Source: JBGSYN01 sp964412385
Lineage (GTDB): Bacteria; Pseudomonadota; Alphaproteobacteria; Geminicoccales; Geminicoccaceae
Direction: 5' to 3'
Assembly: GCA_964412385.1 (NCBI GenBank)
Contig: CAYPOV010000236.1
Location: forward strand, 1 to 7,511
Length of the DNA stretch: 7,511 nucleotides
Shown here: positions 6,722 through 7,511 of the stretch, piece by piece
Numbering within the stretch: the first letter of the stretch is position 1
Layout: each line of letters starts with the position of its first letter
The notes under the pieces: model-generated
The model's database searches: none
Seen by the model: only the letters and a program-made list of their open reading frames with translations
Told to the model about the DNA's origin: nothing
Position numbers and translations under genes: made by a program

Positions 6722-6792
6722 GTCACAGACGGCTCGAAGCTTTCCCGCCAAAACCTTTGTGGCGTATCTATCGACTAAGATGAGGTGTCGCG

Positions 6793-7011
6793 ATGCGATC
6801 CGACGTGCAATTTGGACAAGCCACCCATTCACAGCCATTCGGGCAGCGCTTCTGGACATTCTTCAAGAACGCCTATCTGATTTGGCACGAACGACAATCT
6901 CTGACCGTTCTCGACGAAGCTCAGCTCCGCGATATCGGAATCACCCGGCGCGAAGCCACTCACGAGGCTCAGCGCGCCCCGTGGGATCTGCCGAACCGCT
7001 TCATGTATTGA
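6793..7011 (+). CDS. DUF1127 domain-containing small protein
   Basis: The 72-residue protein carries a DUF1127 (YjiS-like) core: an aromatic segment FWTFFKNAYLIWHERQSL (20-37), then LDEAQLRDIGITRREATHEA (40-59) with the characteristic LxDIGITR, and a short tail ending WDLPNRFMY. Such proteins are common in multiple copies in Alphaproteobacteria. Known members have been linked to phosphate/carbon metabolism, RNA binding or stress adaptation, but the role of this one cannot be told from sequence. The ATG at 6793 is preceded by GAGG at 6782-6785, seven bases away. It is divergent from lysR across a region with an LTTR box, so it is probably a direct target of that regulator. Downstream it converges on the cyclase/TPR-type gene with a strong hairpin between. 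Confidence 0.9.
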   Translation: MRSDVQFGQATHSQPFGQRFWTFFKNAYLIWHERQSLTVLDEAQLRDIGITRREATHEAQRAPWDLPNRFMY

Positions 7012-7035
7012 TGGGCGGTCCCCGTTGATTATGGC

Positions 7036-7060
7036 GAAGGGGTGGCAGCACCACCCCTTC
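7036..7060. terminator. Bidirectional hairpin between convergent genes
   Basis: GAAGGGGTGG (7036-7045) and CCACCCCTTC (7051-7060) form a perfect 10-bp, GC-rich stem with a five-base loop (cagca). It lies in the 66-bp gap between the stop of the DUF1127 gene (7011) and that of the convergent partial gene (7078), so it can act on both transcripts. Neither side has a T-tract (plus side cgaaacccc, minus side gccataatc), so it may be a weak intrinsic terminator or a 3'-end stabiliser. Confidence 0.65.
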
Positions 7061-7077
7061 CGAAACCCCGGCAGGAC

Positions 7078-7511
7078 TTAAGCGAGTTCGTCCAAGAGCT
7101 GTCGCGCCTCGACCAGGTCGGGCGTGTCGAAGCCCTCGGTGAACCAGCCATAGACCGGGTGCAAGAGATCCAATGCTTTTTGCCGCTCGCCATGCTCGGC
7201 CCAGAGACGGGCGAGGTCGGTGGCACTGCGCAATCCGAGACTCTTGGCGGACTGACGACGGGCTACTTCAATACCTGCTAGGAGTTTTTTCTCGGCACTT
7301 CTTCGATCGGCACAATCCGCAAGGAGTACAGCTGCCGACAGTCTATGTATGTCTGCATCCCAATGTCTTTGATGGTACCGATTTGATACTTCTCTCGCTT
7401 TATTCAAATGCAACGGAGAATATTTGCGTTTGGCCGAAAGAATATAGGTCTCAGCCGTTACACAGCGAAAATAGCAACCGAAAAACTCGGAGTTTCTGTC
7501 GTACCAACTCG
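7078..7511 (-). CDS. C-terminal part of cyclase/ATPase-TPR regulator (partial)
   Basis: The frame is open from the stop TAA at 7080-7078 to the right edge of the window, so only the last 143 or so residues are seen. The final 60 are typical of the C-terminal end of large adenylate/guanylate cyclase-like, AAA-type ATPase and TPR proteins: IEVARRQSAKSLGLRSATDL, then LARLW, a helix-rich TPR-like stretch and the hallmark end VYGWFTEGFDTPDL followed by EARQLLDELA. HRLSAAVLLADCADRRSAEK is an upstream TPR-like helix pair. The cyclase and ATPase domains, if present, lie outside the window, so activity cannot be confirmed. A TTG at 7413 is not a real start because the frame and family similarity continue through it. 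The C-terminal coding part is GC-rich (40 of 60 in 7081-7140) while the upstream part is not (26 of 60 in 7441-7500). Confidence 0.8.
   Translation of the reverse strand, partial: SWYDRNSEFFGCYFRCVTAETYILSAKRKYSPLHLNKAREVSNRYHQRHWDADIHRLSAAVLLADCADRRSAEKKLLAGIEVARRQSAKSLGLRSATDLARLWAEHGERQKALDLLHPVYGWFTEGFDTPDLVEARQLLDELA

Noticed and set aside
1..7511. CRISPR array, IS element, tRNA, phage or toxin-antitoxin genes
   Set aside because: No regularly spaced repeats, terminal inverted repeats with transposase, cloverleaf or recognisable toxin/antitoxin pair was seen on either strand.

Overview
The window most likely comes from an alphaproteobacterium. The evidence is a LysR-type regulator divergent from a DUF1127 protein, the C-terminal end of a cyclase/ATPase/TPR-type regulator, a YtoQ protein, and a GC-rich background (37 of 60 bases in 6481-6540). 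This is an inference from gene content; no rRNA or marker gene is present.

Left part (1-3574): a short gene-free left edge carries a good sigma70-type promoter pointing out of the window on the minus strand. Next is one very large minus-strand gene (274-3381) for a secreted protein. It has a signal peptide, a DUF7948-like N-terminal domain, about seven SBBP-like beta-propeller repeats, a cysteine-containing domain and a DUF11-like C-terminal beta domain. Parts of it are clearly AT-richer than the rest of the window (21 G/C of 60 bases in 1801-1860), so it may be an acquired surface or secreted protein. A 193-bp divergent intergenic region follows.

Middle part (3575-5740): a 12-TM MFS transporter and a YtoQ protein (nucleoside 2-deoxyribosyltransferase-like fold) lie on the plus strand as separate units. 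YtoQ converges with a 59-codon gene, located by direct translation, for a tiny hydrophobic protein with its own GGAGG ribosome binding site. That small gene lies 27 bp downstream of the lysR gene on the same strand, so the two probably form an operon.

Right part (5768-7511): a LysR-type regulator and a DUF1127 small protein are divergent. Their shared upstream region holds a perfect CATAAT-N11-ATTATG palindrome, which fits the LTTR T-N11-A rule and sits at the expected distance upstream of a TTGACT element. The DUF1127 gene converges on the partial cyclase/TPR-type gene, with a perfect 10-bp hairpin between them.

I see no phage, IS element, CRISPR array, RNA gene or defence system. The most informative points are the LTTR-box module, the small membrane protein, and the domain architecture of the giant secreted protein.
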